Shown here: in pieces, positions 51,989 through 61,754 of the stretch
How the letters are laid out: each line of letters starts with the position of its first letter
Position numbering within the stretch: position 1 is the stretch's first letter
Assembly (NCBI RefSeq): GCF_900142145.1
Contig: NZ_FQZV01000016.1
Coordinates: 1 to 64,000 of the forward strand
Reading direction: 5' to 3'
Origin: Geosporobacter subterraneus DSM 17957
GTDB lineage: Bacteria; Bacillota; Clostridia; Peptostreptococcales; Thermotaleaceae
Length of the DNA stretch: 64,000 nt
Notes under the pieces: generated by a model
The model's input: only the letters and a program-made list of their open reading frames with translations
Database searches by the model: none
What the model was told of the DNA's origin: nothing
Position numbers and translations under genes: made by a program

Positions 51989-52762
51989 TTGGTTGAAAAA
52001 GGGATTCGTATGCTGTTAGGGAATACTATGGCAAAAACATGCGTAGTTTTAAAGGATCTAAGAAAGGATGAATGGATTTTTCGAAAGGATGAGACAATGG
52101 TTGTCCCATCGGCAAGCACCATTAAGATTCTCATAATGGTAGAGGCATTAAAACAAGTTCAAGAAGGTAAATATCAACTAGATGAAAGGTTTTCCATCAT
52201 GGAAGAGGATAAGGTAGATTATAGTATATTAAGTGATTTAACAACGGACTCTTATACCTTTCGGGATTTGATTATGCTCATGATCATTGTGAGTGACAAT
52301 ACAGCAACCAATGTTCTCATTGACCTGTTAGGATTTGACGCAGTTAATCATAGGGCTATGGAAATAGGGCTGCAAAATACCCGTCTACAGCGCAAAATGA
52401 TGGACTTTGAAGCCGCAAAAGCAGGTAAGCAAAATTTAACTACTGCAATGGATATGGCTTTGTTAATGGAGAAAATATACAAAAAGGAAGTATTGAATTT
52501 GGATTTATGCAACCTGGCTCTGGATATACTGAAACGGCAAAAGGACAAAACGATGCTGAAAAGATATATTCCGGAAGACGTAGAAATTGCACACAAAACC
52601 GGGGATTTAACCAATCTAAATCATGATATCGGGATTATCTTTCTTCCTCAGAGTACTTATTTGCTCGGGGTTTTTGTATCTGAAGCAAAAAGTAACTTAG
52701 AAGCGCAGCAAACCATTGGAGAGATATCAAAAACAGTCTATGACTACTATCATCAGGTATAA
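51989..52762 (+). CDS. class A beta-lactamase-like serine hydrolase
   Basis: 257 residues, no signal peptide. Active-site motifs are complete: Ser43-x-x-Lys46 (SASTIK), SDN (IVSDNTATN) and KTG (HKTGDL). It belongs to the penicillin-recognising serine enzymes. Lack of an export signal and linkage to an NlpC/P60 peptidase suggest action on recycled wall peptides in the cytoplasm instead of antibiotic resistance; this is inference. The start is TTG 51989 with GGAGGGG (51977-51983). The next gene starts 17 nt after the stop. Confidence 0.87.
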   Translation: MVEKGIRMLLGNTMAKTCVVLKDLRKDEWIFRKDETMVVPSASTIKILIMVEALKQVQEGKYQLDERFSIMEEDKVDYSILSDLTTDSYTFRDLIMLMIIVSDNTATNVLIDLLGFDAVNHRAMEIGLQNTRLQRKMMDFEAAKAGKQNLTTAMDMALLMEKIYKKEVLNLDLCNLALDILKRQKDKTMLKRYIPEDVEIAHKTGDLTNLNHDIGIIFLPQSTYLLGVFVSEAKSNLEAQQTIGEISKTVYDYYHQV

Positions 52763-52779
52763 TTATGGGGGGATCAGAT

Positions 52780-53601
52780 ATGGAAAAAGATAAGGGATTA
52801 TGGGCTGTTGTCATAAAGACGGTAGCACCACTGAAAAATAAACCGGAGGTAGGAAGCGATTTAGTAGATGAAGTATTATTTGGTATGGTGATTAAAATTG
52901 TTGAAGCAGTCAATGAGCAGTGGTATTATGTGGAAACCCATTATGGATATCACGGGTATATATACAAGGAAGATATTTTGATTGATAGTAAAGAAGCCTT
53001 ACAGTGGAGAGAAAAGGCTGATGCAGTCGTAATACACAACCTGGCAGATGTAATGAGCGAGCCCAAATATGCAAGCTGCCCCTTATTATTGTTAACAAGA
53101 GGGGCATTTATACAAGTGGTTGGAGAGGAGGGAGACTGGTTTAAGGTATTATTGCCTCAGAGGCAATATGGCTGGGTACGAAAGGTTTTATTGCATAAAA
53201 TGCAAGGGGACGGCTTACGAAAGGATGAGGCCGCCTTTCGTATGAAGCTGGTGAGCACAGCCCTATCCTACTTGGGTACTCAGTACCGGTGGGGAGGAAA
53301 AAGTCCTTTGGGAATTGACTGCTCAGGATTATGCTCCATGGCATATATGCTATGCGGTGTAGTCATTTATCGAGATGCGGTGCTCAAGGAAGAATATATG
53401 CGGTCAATATCCATTGAGGAAATTAAACCAGGGGATTTGCTGTTTTTTCCAGGCCATGTGGCTATGTATATAGGAGAAGATAAATACGTGCATGCAACGG
53501 GAAAAGAGGGGCTGGTTCTGATCAATAGTCTAAATCCTGAGCACGTGGACTATCGGGAGGACCTGCATAAAGATATTAGTGGTATAGGGACAATCTTCTA
53601 G
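52780..53601 (+). CDS. SH3/NlpC-P60 peptidase (murein-peptide type)
   Basis: 273 residues, no signal peptide. Two bacterial SH3 domains (about 5-75 and 80-145) precede an NlpC/P60 cysteine peptidase with Cys in GIDCSGLCSMAY, His in GHVAMYIGEDKYVHATG. This layout matches YkfC-like dipeptidyl-peptidase VI enzymes, which cut gamma-D-Glu-diamino acid bonds of wall peptides. GGGGGGA fits ATG 52780, not 52765. Cotranscribed with the beta-lactamase-like gene. Confidence 0.9.
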   Translation: MEKDKGLWAVVIKTVAPLKNKPEVGSDLVDEVLFGMVIKIVEAVNEQWYYVETHYGYHGYIYKEDILIDSKEALQWREKADAVVIHNLADVMSEPKYASCPLLLLTRGAFIQVVGEEGDWFKVLLPQRQYGWVRKVLLHKMQGDGLRKDEAAFRMKLVSTALSYLGTQYRWGGKSPLGIDCSGLCSMAYMLCGVVIYRDAVLKEEYMRSISIEEIKPGDLLFFPGHVAMYIGEDKYVHATGKEGLVLINSLNPEHVDYREDLHKDISGIGTIF

Positions 53602-53694
53602 TATCAGGCAGAGCACTTTTTAAGGAAGGTTAATCATCAAATCTCTTTTCAAAACGGAAGGGGGAGGAATAAAATATTCCTGGCTATAAGTAAC

Positions 53695-54116
53695 CTTGCA
53701 TTTATTGTGCTAAATTGGTACTGCTGGATGCAAATGTCTGTCCAATATGCGACAGGAAAGATCCACTGTTTCTAAGATATCCCAAGTGTAGAAGCCCCGT
53801 CAATAAAGGCTGGAAAGCCTGTAGCAATTGTGGATTAAAATTAGTAACGGTTTGTCCAAAATGTGGGAAAATAGCATTTTTGGTGATTATTGTGAGCGCT
53901 GCCAAGGAGAACTGATTGTAGTCTGTCAGAATCCAAAGTACAGGAAAGAACAGCCGCCAATAGAAAATCGCTGTCAGAAATGCGGAAAACCGCTAGGATA
54001 AGGGAAGTTTTGCAATAATTGTGGAACAAACCTAAGCCTGGCAAAGTGCCCAACCTGCAGTGCAAAAAAATAATGCAGCCTCCAGATTCTGCGGGAAGTG
54101 TGCAACAAAACTATAA
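53695..54116 (+). pseudogene. multi-zinc-ribbon protein, decayed
   Basis: A series of CxxC knuckles runs through three frames: CIYCAKL, NVCPICDRK, ACSNCGL, TVCPKCGK, then after a shift YCERCQGE and RCQKCGKPLG, a TAA at 53998-54000, FCNNCG and KCPTCSAKK, another stop, and in a further frame RFCGKCATKL. No start or RBS is evident. It resembles double-zinc-ribbon (DZANK-like) proteins. At least two frameshifts and two stops. It may have belonged with the wall-enzyme pair, but this is unknown. Confidence 0.75.
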
Positions 54117-54122
54117 AGATTA

Positions 54123-54153
54123 AAAAGAACCGGATCATCGATCTGGTTCTTTT
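54123..54153 (+). terminator. terminator after the zinc-ribbon remnant
   Basis: AAAAGAACCGGATC pairs with GATCTGGTTCTTTT (one G-U pair) around a 3-nt loop. Confidence 0.85.
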
Positions 54154-54204
54154 ACATATTCAGGCGGACTTTTTATTTCATATAAAATCATCTATAATAG
54201 TCTT

Positions 54205-54418
54205 ATATGTTTGTCATAGGCGTCAACGTAATCCAATTATTTCCAAATAAACCTTAGAAGCATGTCATTCTGAGCGTTAGCGAAGAATCTTATAGAACAT
54301 AAGCAAGATTACTTTTGATTATCAGAATATATCATCTAGCTTAAAGATCCTTCGACTCCGTTTTACTCCGCTCAGGATGACAAATTATGGGTTAAGTTGA
54401 CGCCTATGATATGTTTGT
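54205..54418. mobile_element. MITE with 13-bp terminal inverted repeats and 10-bp target duplication
   Basis: The element spans 54215-54408 (194 bp). Its ends CATAGGCGTCAAC (54215-54227) and GTTGACGCCTATG (54396-54408) are perfect inverted repeats. It is flanked by identical 10-bp copies ATATGTTTGT (54205-54214 and 54409-54418), the expected target duplication. Inside is a second inverted pair, TGTCATTCTGAGCG (54263-54276) and CGCTCAGGATGACA (54369-54382), like the palindromic repeat common in many bacterial genomes. There is no coding capacity; it would need a transposase supplied elsewhere. Confidence 0.88.
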
Positions 54419-54424
54419 TATACT
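54397..54424 (+). promoter_or_regulatory. hybrid promoter: -35 from MITE end, -10 from host DNA
   Basis: TTGACG (54397-54402) is part of the right inverted repeat and TATACT (54419-54424) lies just outside the duplicated target, with 16 bp between. Transcription would start near 54431, 24 bp before the M16 peptidase ATG. Activity is inferred. Confidence 0.5.
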
Positions 54425-54454
54425 ATGTTTGATATTATGAGTAGGGGTAATAGG

Positions 54455-55696
54455 ATGATTAAAAAACAATTTGACACAAAGGAAATTTTTTTAGAAAACG
54501 GGATACAACTAGTTACGGTAAAAAGAGATTCAAAGCTGGCTTCCATTCAGGTAGGTCTTCGGATAGGTACTATTTTTGAAAAAGAGGATGAGAAGGGAAT
54601 TTGTCATTTTATTGAGCATATGCTTTTTAAGGGAACGAAGAAAAGAAACAATAATCAAATTAACCAGGCCTTAGAAGAAAGAGGCGGCTCCTATAATGCT
54701 TACACCGATTACACATCTACTGTATTTGCTGTAACTGCTTTAGCAGAGGAGCTTGAGGAGTCTGCTGAAATATTGGCAGATATGATGATAAACGCTACCT
54801 TTCCGGAGGAAGAAGTTGAAAGGGAAAGAGGCGTTATTTTGGCGGAATATAAAACCAGTATGGACGATGTAGAGCAGTATAGCTTTCAGCAAGCCCACGA
54901 AACAGCATTTCAAAACAGCCCTTTACGGTATGATGTCATAGGGACGGAAAAGAGCATCAAAGGATTTACAAAAATTCAGCTGGAAAGATTCTATTATAAC
55001 CACTATATACCGAATCAATGTGTTATCAGCATTGTGTCTCCAATGGAGCACACGGCAGTTGAAGCAATGGTTAATCAATACTTTGGATGCTGGCAGCCGG
55101 GCATTCTGCAGTCAAGAAATGTAGCAATAGAAAAGCATATGTCTTTACAGAGGGTTACCTATAAAAAGCATATTGAACAAAATACACTTATATATCTTTA
55201 TACTTTTCACGGCCTAAGCCGTATGGAAGAGTTAGCCCTAGAGATCTTAAACCATAAGCTTGGAGAGAGTCCCAACTCTATCTTATTCAGGGCATTGAGG
55301 GAGGAAAAGGGCATTGCCTATGATGTGTATTCGGAGATGGATGCAACCGAATATATTAAGATATTAAGCATTTACACTGCGGTAGGGGAAGAAGATGTTT
55401 TTGAGGCACAATCAATTATAGAAGACTGCATTCATAAAATTCAAAGCAGAGAAATCTGTTTCGATGAGAAAAATGTAAGGCTCATGAAAAAGGTTATTAA
55501 GACAGCTGTTGCTTCTATGTTGGAAGATTCTTCAGAATTAGCAAGCTATATCGTTCATCAAAAGCTAGCGGGGAAAAAAATTGAGGAATTTGAGGATGAT
55601 CTTAAAGCAATGGAAAAAATCCATGCAGAGGACATCTATCGTGTAGCAGAGAAGGTACTAAGGGAGCCAATGGTGCATATATTGATGGGTCAGTAG
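54455..55696 (+). CDS. M16-family zinc peptidase
   Basis: 413 residues. The inverted zinc motif HxxEH is seen in HFIEHMLFKGT, and the third ligand Glu in the EEVERERGVILAEY region. Two M16 halves are present (N-terminal active, C-terminal inactive domain). Similar to Bacillus MlpA/YmxG and mitochondrial processing peptidase; cytosolic, substrate unknown. ATG 54425 is in frame, but AGGGG (54440-54446 region) serves ATG 54455. The MITE inserted directly upstream. Confidence 0.9.
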   Translation: MIKKQFDTKEIFLENGIQLVTVKRDSKLASIQVGLRIGTIFEKEDEKGICHFIEHMLFKGTKKRNNNQINQALEERGGSYNAYTDYTSTVFAVTALAEELEESAEILADMMINATFPEEEVERERGVILAEYKTSMDDVEQYSFQQAHETAFQNSPLRYDVIGTEKSIKGFTKIQLERFYYNHYIPNQCVISIVSPMEHTAVEAMVNQYFGCWQPGILQSRNVAIEKHMSLQRVTYKKHIEQNTLIYLYTFHGLSRMEELALEILNHKLGESPNSILFRALREEKGIAYDVYSEMDATEYIKILSIYTAVGEEDVFEAQSIIEDCIHKIQSREICFDEKNVRLMKKVIKTAVASMLEDSSELASYIVHQKLAGKKIEEFEDDLKAMEKIHAEDIYRVAEKVLREPMVHILMGQ

Positions 55697-55779
55697 GTAA
55701 CATGCAGGAACAATCTTTACACGGCCTAGCAGACTCATAAAGGGGCAAATAGGAATTTAAAATAAAGAGGTGGATAATA

Positions 55780-58700
55780 TTGTCTTTATCAATCAGTGAT
55801 GTGATGATTCGAAATGCAGCCAGCAATTCGACTTCATTAATTCGGGGCATTGGTTATTACCTGGATAAGAGGGTGCAAAAATTTACCTTTGATGAAGATA
55901 CCATGACTGCCCATGCTATTGTTATAGGGGAGAAGCCATATAAGGTTGAGGTAGTATTCGATAAAAATGGCAACATGAGCTATTGGGATTGCAGTTGCCC
56001 TGCTTTCATGAACTATGATGGTGCTTGTAAACACATTGTAGCGTTAATGAAGATGATGCAAAAGGAGCTCCAATCCCAAAGAATATCCCTCAAACAACAG
56101 AAAAATAATACACATCAGATTTTCACATATTTTGAAGAATTTCTAGAGGACCCTGGAAAAGCTGAGGTAAATCTTAGAGTAACTTTTGAATTGGAGCATG
56201 GTTATAAGGAAATGCTTTCTTCCATCGAATTGAAAATAGGCTCCTCCAGACTATATGTAGTAAGGAGTCTGAAAGATTTTTTAGAAGATCTTGATCAGGG
56301 AAATAGTATTGAGTTTGGTAAAAGCTTTATCTATGATCCGAGGAAGCATAAATTTTCTTCAGTTGACAGGCAGCTTATAGACCTCCTTTTAGAAATCTAT
56401 GAAAATGATAAAACTGCAGGGAGTATTTCTTATCACAGCAATCGGCAGGATAGTCTTCTAAAGGGGAAAAAAGCTTATCTCTCTTCTCCTCTAGTGAAAA
56501 GAGTACTGGATATAATAAAAAACCGAAATTTTTCAATTAGAATATTGGGAAAGGAATACCCTGATATCTGCATTGCACAAAAAGACATCCCTTTTCATTT
56601 TGAATTGAAACCGAAGGATGAAAGTCTGCAGCTGCAGCTCAATCTTATTGACCAACTAATTCCCTTAAATAAACAGGGAGATTATTTCTTTTATGACGGG
56701 GTGCTATATAGTCCTACAGAGAAACAAAAAAAGTATTTCCTGCCCTTTTATCATATTTTGGTAAAAGAAAAGCAGAAGAATATCACCTTCTCCAGGGGAG
56801 AAAAGGAAAGATTTGTATCTGAAATCCTTCCCAAGATCCAGAATATAGGGAAAATCTCCATATCAGCAGAGGTTGCAAAGCACATTCATCGGGAAGAGTT
56901 AACGACTAAAATATTTTTAGATAAAATAGAGGATGGAATTAGCATAAAAATCGAATTTCATTATGGTGAAGAGATCATCAATCCCTTTAGTGTAAAAGAC
57001 TTATCCATACCCTCAAACAAGATCGTTGTAAGAAATATGGCCGAAGAAAAAAAGGTTTTGAGTATATTGGAAAAGGCAGAATTTAAAGTTTCAATTGATA
57101 AAGCGATTTTAAAGGACGAAGAACGAATATTTGAGTTTCTGAAAAATAATCTAATAGAGCTTCAGGAGATAGCCGAGGTATATTATTCTGATCAGTTTAA
57201 AAATATAGCGATTAAAGAGGCCGCAAGGTTTTCAGTATCTGTTCGGCTCAACGATCAGTCTTCCATGTTTGAGTTTTCCTTTGAGCATGATGAAATACCA
57301 TTGGAAGAATTAACGGGGCTCCTAGAGGCATATAAAGAACGAAAAAAATATTATCGCTTGAGAAGTGGAGCATTTCTCCCCATAGAATATACAGATATAG
57401 GTCATCTGAGCAATCTTATCGAATATCTAGATCTAACAGAAAAGGATTTTAGTAAAAAATTAATTGAATTACCCAAATATAGGGCGCTCTATTTAGATGA
57501 TATATTGAGAGAAACACAGCTTTTTAATGTGGAGCGTAGCCAGAATTTCAAACAGTTAGTGCAAAATATTAAAGAACCAAAGGATATGGATTATTCTGTT
57601 CCAGGTCCTCTCAAAACCGTTTTGCGGGACTATCAGAAAATTGGTTTTAAGTGGTTAAAAACACTGGCACGCTATGGTATGGGAGGGATTTTGGCCGATG
57701 ATATGGGTTTGGGAAAAACCCTGCAGGTATTGGCTTTTTTATACTCTGAAAGGGAAGCTGCGTCAAATCCGTCTCTCGTCGTAGCACCTACATCACTGAT
57801 TTATAACTGGCAGGACGAAGCAGCTAAGTTTTTACCTGATCTAAAAACCGTTGTTATATCTGGTATGCCTAAAGAAAGGTATGAACTGATGGAAGACATT
57901 CATGGTGCTGATTTGGTGATTACGTCTTATCCATTGCTTAGAAGAGATGTGGAGCTATATAAGGATACTACCTTCGCCTATTGCATTATAGATGAGGCGC
58001 AGCATATAAAAAATCCAAATTCTATTAACGCTCGGTCCGTAAAAGAGATCAAAGCAGGCGGATACTTTGCATTAACCGGAACCCCTGTTGAAAACTCACT
58101 AACAGAGTTATGGTCTATATTTGATTTTATCATGCCGGGGTATTTGTATAACCATAGTAAATTTATCAAAAAGATTGAAAGACCCATTGCAAAGGGAGAT
58201 GATAAAACTGTATTGAGGCAGCTGACAAAACAAATCCGCCCCTTTGTGCTTCGGCGAATTAAAAAGGATGTACTCAAAGAATTGCCTGAAAAGATAGAAA
58301 GTAAAATGATGACGGAATTAACTGCAGAACAAAAGAAGGTTTATTTAGCATACCTTCACGAAGTACAGGGAGAAATAAGGGATGATCTTTTGACACAGGG
58401 CTTTGATAAGAGCCGCCTAAAGATTCTTGCTGCCCTGACAAGGCTAAGACAAATTTGCTGTCATCCTTTACTTTTTATAGAAAATTATAAAGGAGAAAGC
58501 TGCAAGCTGCAGCTCCTAGAGGAAATTCTTGAGGATGCTTTAGCAGGCGGACATAGGATATTGCTGTTTTCTCAGTTTACCAGTATGCTGGAAATCATAA
58601 AGACCCTCCTGCGGGATAAAAATATAGATTTTTACTATCTTGATGGGGCTGTAAAACCTGATGAAAGGAGAAATATGGTTCAAGCATTTCAGCAAGGAGC

Positions 58701-59013
58701 GAAGGATGTCTTCTTGATCTCTCTTAAGGCTGGCGGAACAGGATTAAATCTGACGGGTGCTGATATGGTCATTCACTTCGATCCATGGTGGAATCCTGCG
58801 GTAGAAGAGCAGGCTGAAGACAGAGCTTACCGGATTGGACAAAAAAATATTGTGCAGGTACTAAAGTTTATTACAAAAGGAACCATCGAAGAAAAAATAT
58901 TTGAGCTGCAACAACGGAAAAAAGGTTTGATCGATGCAGTGATACAACCAGGTGAAACCATGTTGTCTGCATTAAGCGAAAAGGAAATTAGAAGCTTATT
59001 TGATATTGAATAA
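55780..59013 (+). CDS. SWIM zinc-finger SNF2-family helicase
   Basis: 1077 residues from a TTG start with RBS agaggtgg. A SWIM zinc finger (WDCSCPAFMNYDGACKHIVAL, about 67-90) is followed by the bacterial SNF2-associated region, then the SNF2 ATPase: Walker A DDMGLGKTLQ, motif II in IIDEAQHIKNP, TGTPVENSL, and the C-terminal helicase half with LISLKAGGTGLNLTGAD and DRAYRIGQ. It translocates on double-stranded DNA; its cellular role in bacteria is not well known. Full length for the family. A terminator follows. Confidence 0.94.
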   Translation: MSLSISDVMIRNAASNSTSLIRGIGYYLDKRVQKFTFDEDTMTAHAIVIGEKPYKVEVVFDKNGNMSYWDCSCPAFMNYDGACKHIVALMKMMQKELQSQRISLKQQKNNTHQIFTYFEEFLEDPGKAEVNLRVTFELEHGYKEMLSSIELKIGSSRLYVVRSLKDFLEDLDQGNSIEFGKSFIYDPRKHKFSSVDRQLIDLLLEIYENDKTAGSISYHSNRQDSLLKGKKAYLSSPLVKRVLDIIKNRNFSIRILGKEYPDICIAQKDIPFHFELKPKDESLQLQLNLIDQLIPLNKQGDYFFYDGVLYSPTEKQKKYFLPFYHILVKEKQKNITFSRGEKERFVSEILPKIQNIGKISISAEVAKHIHREELTTKIFLDKIEDGISIKIEFHYGEEIINPFSVKDLSIPSNKIVVRNMAEEKKVLSILEKAEFKVSIDKAILKDEERIFEFLKNNLIELQEIAEVYYSDQFKNIAIKEAARFSVSVRLNDQSSMFEFSFEHDEIPLEELTGLLEAYKERKKYYRLRSGAFLPIEYTDIGHLSNLIEYLDLTEKDFSKKLIELPKYRALYLDDILRETQLFNVERSQNFKQLVQNIKEPKDMDYSVPGPLKTVLRDYQKIGFKWLKTLARYGMGGILADDMGLGKTLQVLAFLYSEREAASNPSLVVAPTSLIYNWQDEAAKFLPDLKTVVISGMPKERYELMEDIHGADLVITSYPLLRRDVELYKDTTFAYCIIDEAQHIKNPNSINARSVKEIKAGGYFALTGTPVENSLTELWSIFDFIMPGYLYNHSKFIKKIERPIAKGDDKTVLRQLTKQIRPFVLRRIKKDVLKELPEKIESKMMTELTAEQKKVYLAYLHEVQGEIRDDLLTQGFDKSRLKILAALTRLRQICCHPLLFIENYKGESCKLQLLEEILEDALAGGHRILLFSQFTSMLEIIKTLLRDKNIDFYYLDGAVKPDERRNMVQAFQQGAKDVFLISLKAGGTGLNLTGADMVIHFDPWWNPAVEEQAEDRAYRIGQKNIVQVLKFITKGTIEEKIFELQQRKKGLIDAVIQPGETMLSALSEKEIRSLFDIE

Positions 59014-59025
59014 ACCAAATCAGAA

Positions 59026-59054
59026 GCTGCATCTTTAGCTAGGTGCAGTTTTTA
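59026..59054 (+). terminator. terminator after the SNF2 gene
   Basis: CTGCATC pairs with GGTGCAG, followed by TTTTT. Confidence 0.75.
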
Positions 59055-59239
59055 TATTTTATTCCGAGTAACCTTTATCGAATATGAACATATTTAACTA
59101 GAATCCATCATATATTATTATGTCAGACAAGCATTATAGACTTGCACCCTGTAAAATATTGGTTTCATCAGGGCGGCATTGGTATAGACTCTGAAAAAGT
59201 GGCAATAATCAGAGATATAAGCTTGAAAGGAATGTATAT

Positions 59240-60052
59240 ATGATTGAAGGATTTAGAGCGTATCTGAAAGAAAGTAAACATAGCCCATGGATATATTCTA
59301 TAGTAGCCATTATAGGAGCACTCCCCTTTCTAGGCATGATCTTTAAGGATTGGGTCCCGACGCTAGAGAATGGCAGGCATATAGGAGAAGCCCTTTTGTT
59401 TACAGGGTATATTTTGTTGGTGATTTTTTCTAGTTGCTTGATAATGATAATGACATTGCTGAAAAGAAAATTAGTAGAGCTGGAACATGATAAAGAGCAG
59501 CTGATAAAGCAAGCAGAAGAATACAGAAGTATGCTGGAAGATCACCGGACTTTTGGAACAATAGATGGAATGACCGGAATCTATAACCGGAGCTTTGGAC
59601 TATCCTTTTTGGATCAGCAAATAAAGATCGCAAAACGTGATGGAACAGATTTGACCATAAGTTATTTAGATATTAATAATTTAAAAGTTGTTAATGATTC
59701 CTATGGACATAGTGCAGGGGATCAGTTGATTATTTCTGCCTGCAGCATTTTAAAGGAAAACCTAAGGGAATCCGATGTTTTGTGCAGGATGGGTGGAGAT
59801 GAATTTTTAATGATCCTGCCTAATTGCTCTTTAGGGCAGGCAGACCTGGTAATCAATAGGGTAAAAAGTCAAATTGAAAGCTTTAATCGAAAATCCCTAT
59901 GGTCCTATAAACTATCAATAAGTATTGGCGTAGCAACTTTTTGCCGCGACACAGATATGAATATAGAAGAACTGATTCATGAGGCAGATACAAACATGTA
60001 TTATCATAAAAGAAGAGATAAAGGGAAGAGAGCAGTAGCGATGGATGAATAA
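59240..60052 (+). CDS. membrane-anchored diguanylate cyclase (GGDEF)
   Basis: 270 residues. Two membrane segments (IYSIVAIIGALPFLGMIF and ALLFTGYILLVIFSSCLIMI), a short coiled coil (LVELEHDKEQLIKQAEEY), then a GGDEF domain (about 105-265) with DGMTGIYNRS, the intact active site RMGGDEF, and the inhibitory I-site RESD five residues before it. It should make c-di-GMP from GTP and be product-inhibited. No sensor domain beyond the membrane part. RBS aaagga. No EAL domain protein in the window. Confidence 0.93.
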   Translation: MIEGFRAYLKESKHSPWIYSIVAIIGALPFLGMIFKDWVPTLENGRHIGEALLFTGYILLVIFSSCLIMIMTLLKRKLVELEHDKEQLIKQAEEYRSMLEDHRTFGTIDGMTGIYNRSFGLSFLDQQIKIAKRDGTDLTISYLDINNLKVVNDSYGHSAGDQLIISACSILKENLRESDVLCRMGGDEFLMILPNCSLGQADLVINRVKSQIESFNRKSLWSYKLSISIGVATFCRDTDMNIEELIHEADTNMYYHKRRDKGKRAVAMDE

Positions 60053-60063
60053 ATGGGTAGGAG

Positions 60064-60090
60064 ATCGTATCTGAATAGGATACGATTTTT
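60064..60090 (+). terminator. terminator after the GGDEF gene
   Basis: ATCGTATC pairs with GATACGAT, followed by TTTTT. Confidence 0.82.
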
Positions 60091-60221
60091 ACTTTTTAGA
60101 TTGAATAAAATTATAGTCTGCGGGTGAGCGGAATTTGGACAAGCTAATATTTGAAGCATTAAAACGATTGGGACTATTGTATAGAAGATTTGAAAAAGGT
60201 AAAATATTAAGGAGGAAGAAT

Positions 60222-60693
60222 ATGAAGATCGCTATTTTAGGTGCAGGTGCCATAGGCAGTTTACTTGGTGGGCTGCTGGCTGAGGATGGAAATGAGGTAT
60301 GGCTTATTGATATTTGGAAAGAACACCTCGAAAGGATAACGAGAGAAGGATTACGCATAGAGAGCAGCTGGAGGAAAAGAGTTATAAAAGGAATTCAAAC
60401 CGCAGAGTCGGCTGGAGAAGTGGGCAAAGTCGATTTAGTCATATTGCTGGTAAAGTCCTATGCTACTGAGCAGGCATTGATAAAGAATCTTGACTTATTA
60501 AAAAAAACACCAGCGTTCTTACGCTGCAAAAGGGTCTTGGAAATATAGAAAAAATCAAAAAGATTATCGATAAAAAGAAAATTATTGCAGGTGTTACAGC
60601 CCATGGTTCAACGGTAGCTGCGCCGGAATCATACATCATGGAGGAAAACAACTAGGAATCAGCACACCCGTGAATAAGATACTTAAAACCTGA
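60222..60693 (+). pseudogene. panE: panE/apbA (2-dehydropantoate 2-reductase), decayed
   Basis: RBS aaggaggaag and ATG 60222 begin MKIAILGAGAIGSLLGGLLA, the NADPH loop of ketopantoate reductase. After LLVKSYATEQAL a frameshift near 60510 moves to LTLQKGLGNIEKI and IIAGVTAHGSTVAAPES, then a second shift near 60640 to HHGGKQLGISTP, ending at TGA. The C-terminal substrate domain is missing. The intact enzyme makes pantoate for coenzyme A. Confidence 0.85.
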
Positions 60694-60736
60694 TTATTGC
60701 GATTCAGAATAATTATAGAAATTAGAGGTGGGAATG

Positions 60737-61699
60737 ATGCAAGAGATAAGATTAACAGATATAGAGGGAATAAAGATTGGACATGAACAGGATTTATACG
60801 CTGCCACCGGATGTACCGTAATATTATGTGAAGAAGGTGCCACTGCAGGAGTCGATGTAAGGGGCGGCGCGCCGGGAACCAGAGAAACAGATCTGTTGGA
60901 TCCCGTGAATCTCGTTGAAAAAGTACATGCAGTGCTATTAAGCGGGGGCAGCGCCTTCGGTTTAGATGCTGCAGCGGGAGTTATGCAGTATCTTGAGGAA
61001 AGGAAAATCGGTTTTGACGTGGGTGTGACTACTGTACCGATTGTAACCGCTGCTGTACTTTTTGATTTAATGATGGGAGACCACCGCATACGACCGGATA
61101 AGGCTATGGGATATAAAGCCTGCCAAAATGCGTTTCAGCAAGATTATCGTGAAGGAACGGTAGGAGCCGGCACAGGTGCTGCCATTGGTAAATATTTAGG
61201 TATGTCCCATGCAATGAAGGGCGGCATAGGTGTTTTTTGCATACAGGTGGGAGCACTGCAGATCGGAGCTGTAGTAGCAGTGAACTGCATGGGAGACGTA
61301 ATAGACCCCAAAAATGGAGAAATTATTGCCGGGATATTAAAGGAGGATAAGTCCGGATTAGGCAATACAGAAGAAATAATGCTGAGGAATTACAAAGAGA
61401 AAAAAAACTTATTTCACGGCAATACTACCATTGGTGCAGTAATAACCAATGCTAAGCTTACGAAATCCCAGGCCAATAAAATTGCATCTGTGGCACATAA
61501 CGGTTACGCCAGAGCGATACGGCCGGCACACACGATGGTAGATGGAGATACTATATTTGTAATGGCTACGGGAAAAGAAGAGGCAGATATAAATGTGGTA
61601 GGACTGTTGGCTGCTAAGGTAGTGGAAGAGGCGGTTCTGCGAGGGGTGCGAAAAGCGGAATCTTTACATAACATCCCGTCTCTATCAAGTATTGGCTGA
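60737..61699 (+). CDS. P1 family (S58/DmpA-type) peptidase
   Basis: 320 residues. N-terminal-nucleophile hydrolase family S58: VDVRGGAPGTRETDLL, LSGGSAFGLDAAAGVM and, before the self-cleavage point, FHGNTTIGAVITNAKLTKSQ, where the Thr would be the nucleophile after autoprocessing. DmpA relatives are aminopeptidases acting on D-Ala- or beta-amino-acid peptides. AGAGGTGGG serves ATG 60734 or 60737; GTG 60728 is inside the RBS. It stands alone downstream of the broken panE. Confidence 0.9.
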   Translation: MQEIRLTDIEGIKIGHEQDLYAATGCTVILCEEGATAGVDVRGGAPGTRETDLLDPVNLVEKVHAVLLSGGSAFGLDAAAGVMQYLEERKIGFDVGVTTVPIVTAAVLFDLMMGDHRIRPDKAMGYKACQNAFQQDYREGTVGAGTGAAIGKYLGMSHAMKGGIGVFCIQVGALQIGAVVAVNCMGDVIDPKNGEIIAGILKEDKSGLGNTEEIMLRNYKEKKNLFHGNTTIGAVITNAKLTKSQANKIASVAHNGYARAIRPAHTMVDGDTIFVMATGKEEADINVVGLLAAKVVEEAVLRGVRKAESLHNIPSLSSIG

Positions 61700-61754
61700 A
61701 ATTGACCTCTAAAAAAACAAATCAAATTATGAGAAATCATCCGGATTCCCTTTG

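Noticed and set aside
60135-60221. N-terminal extension of the panE remnant by 29 codons
   Set aside because: It has no similarity to ketopantoate reductase and the strong RBS sits just before ATG 60222.
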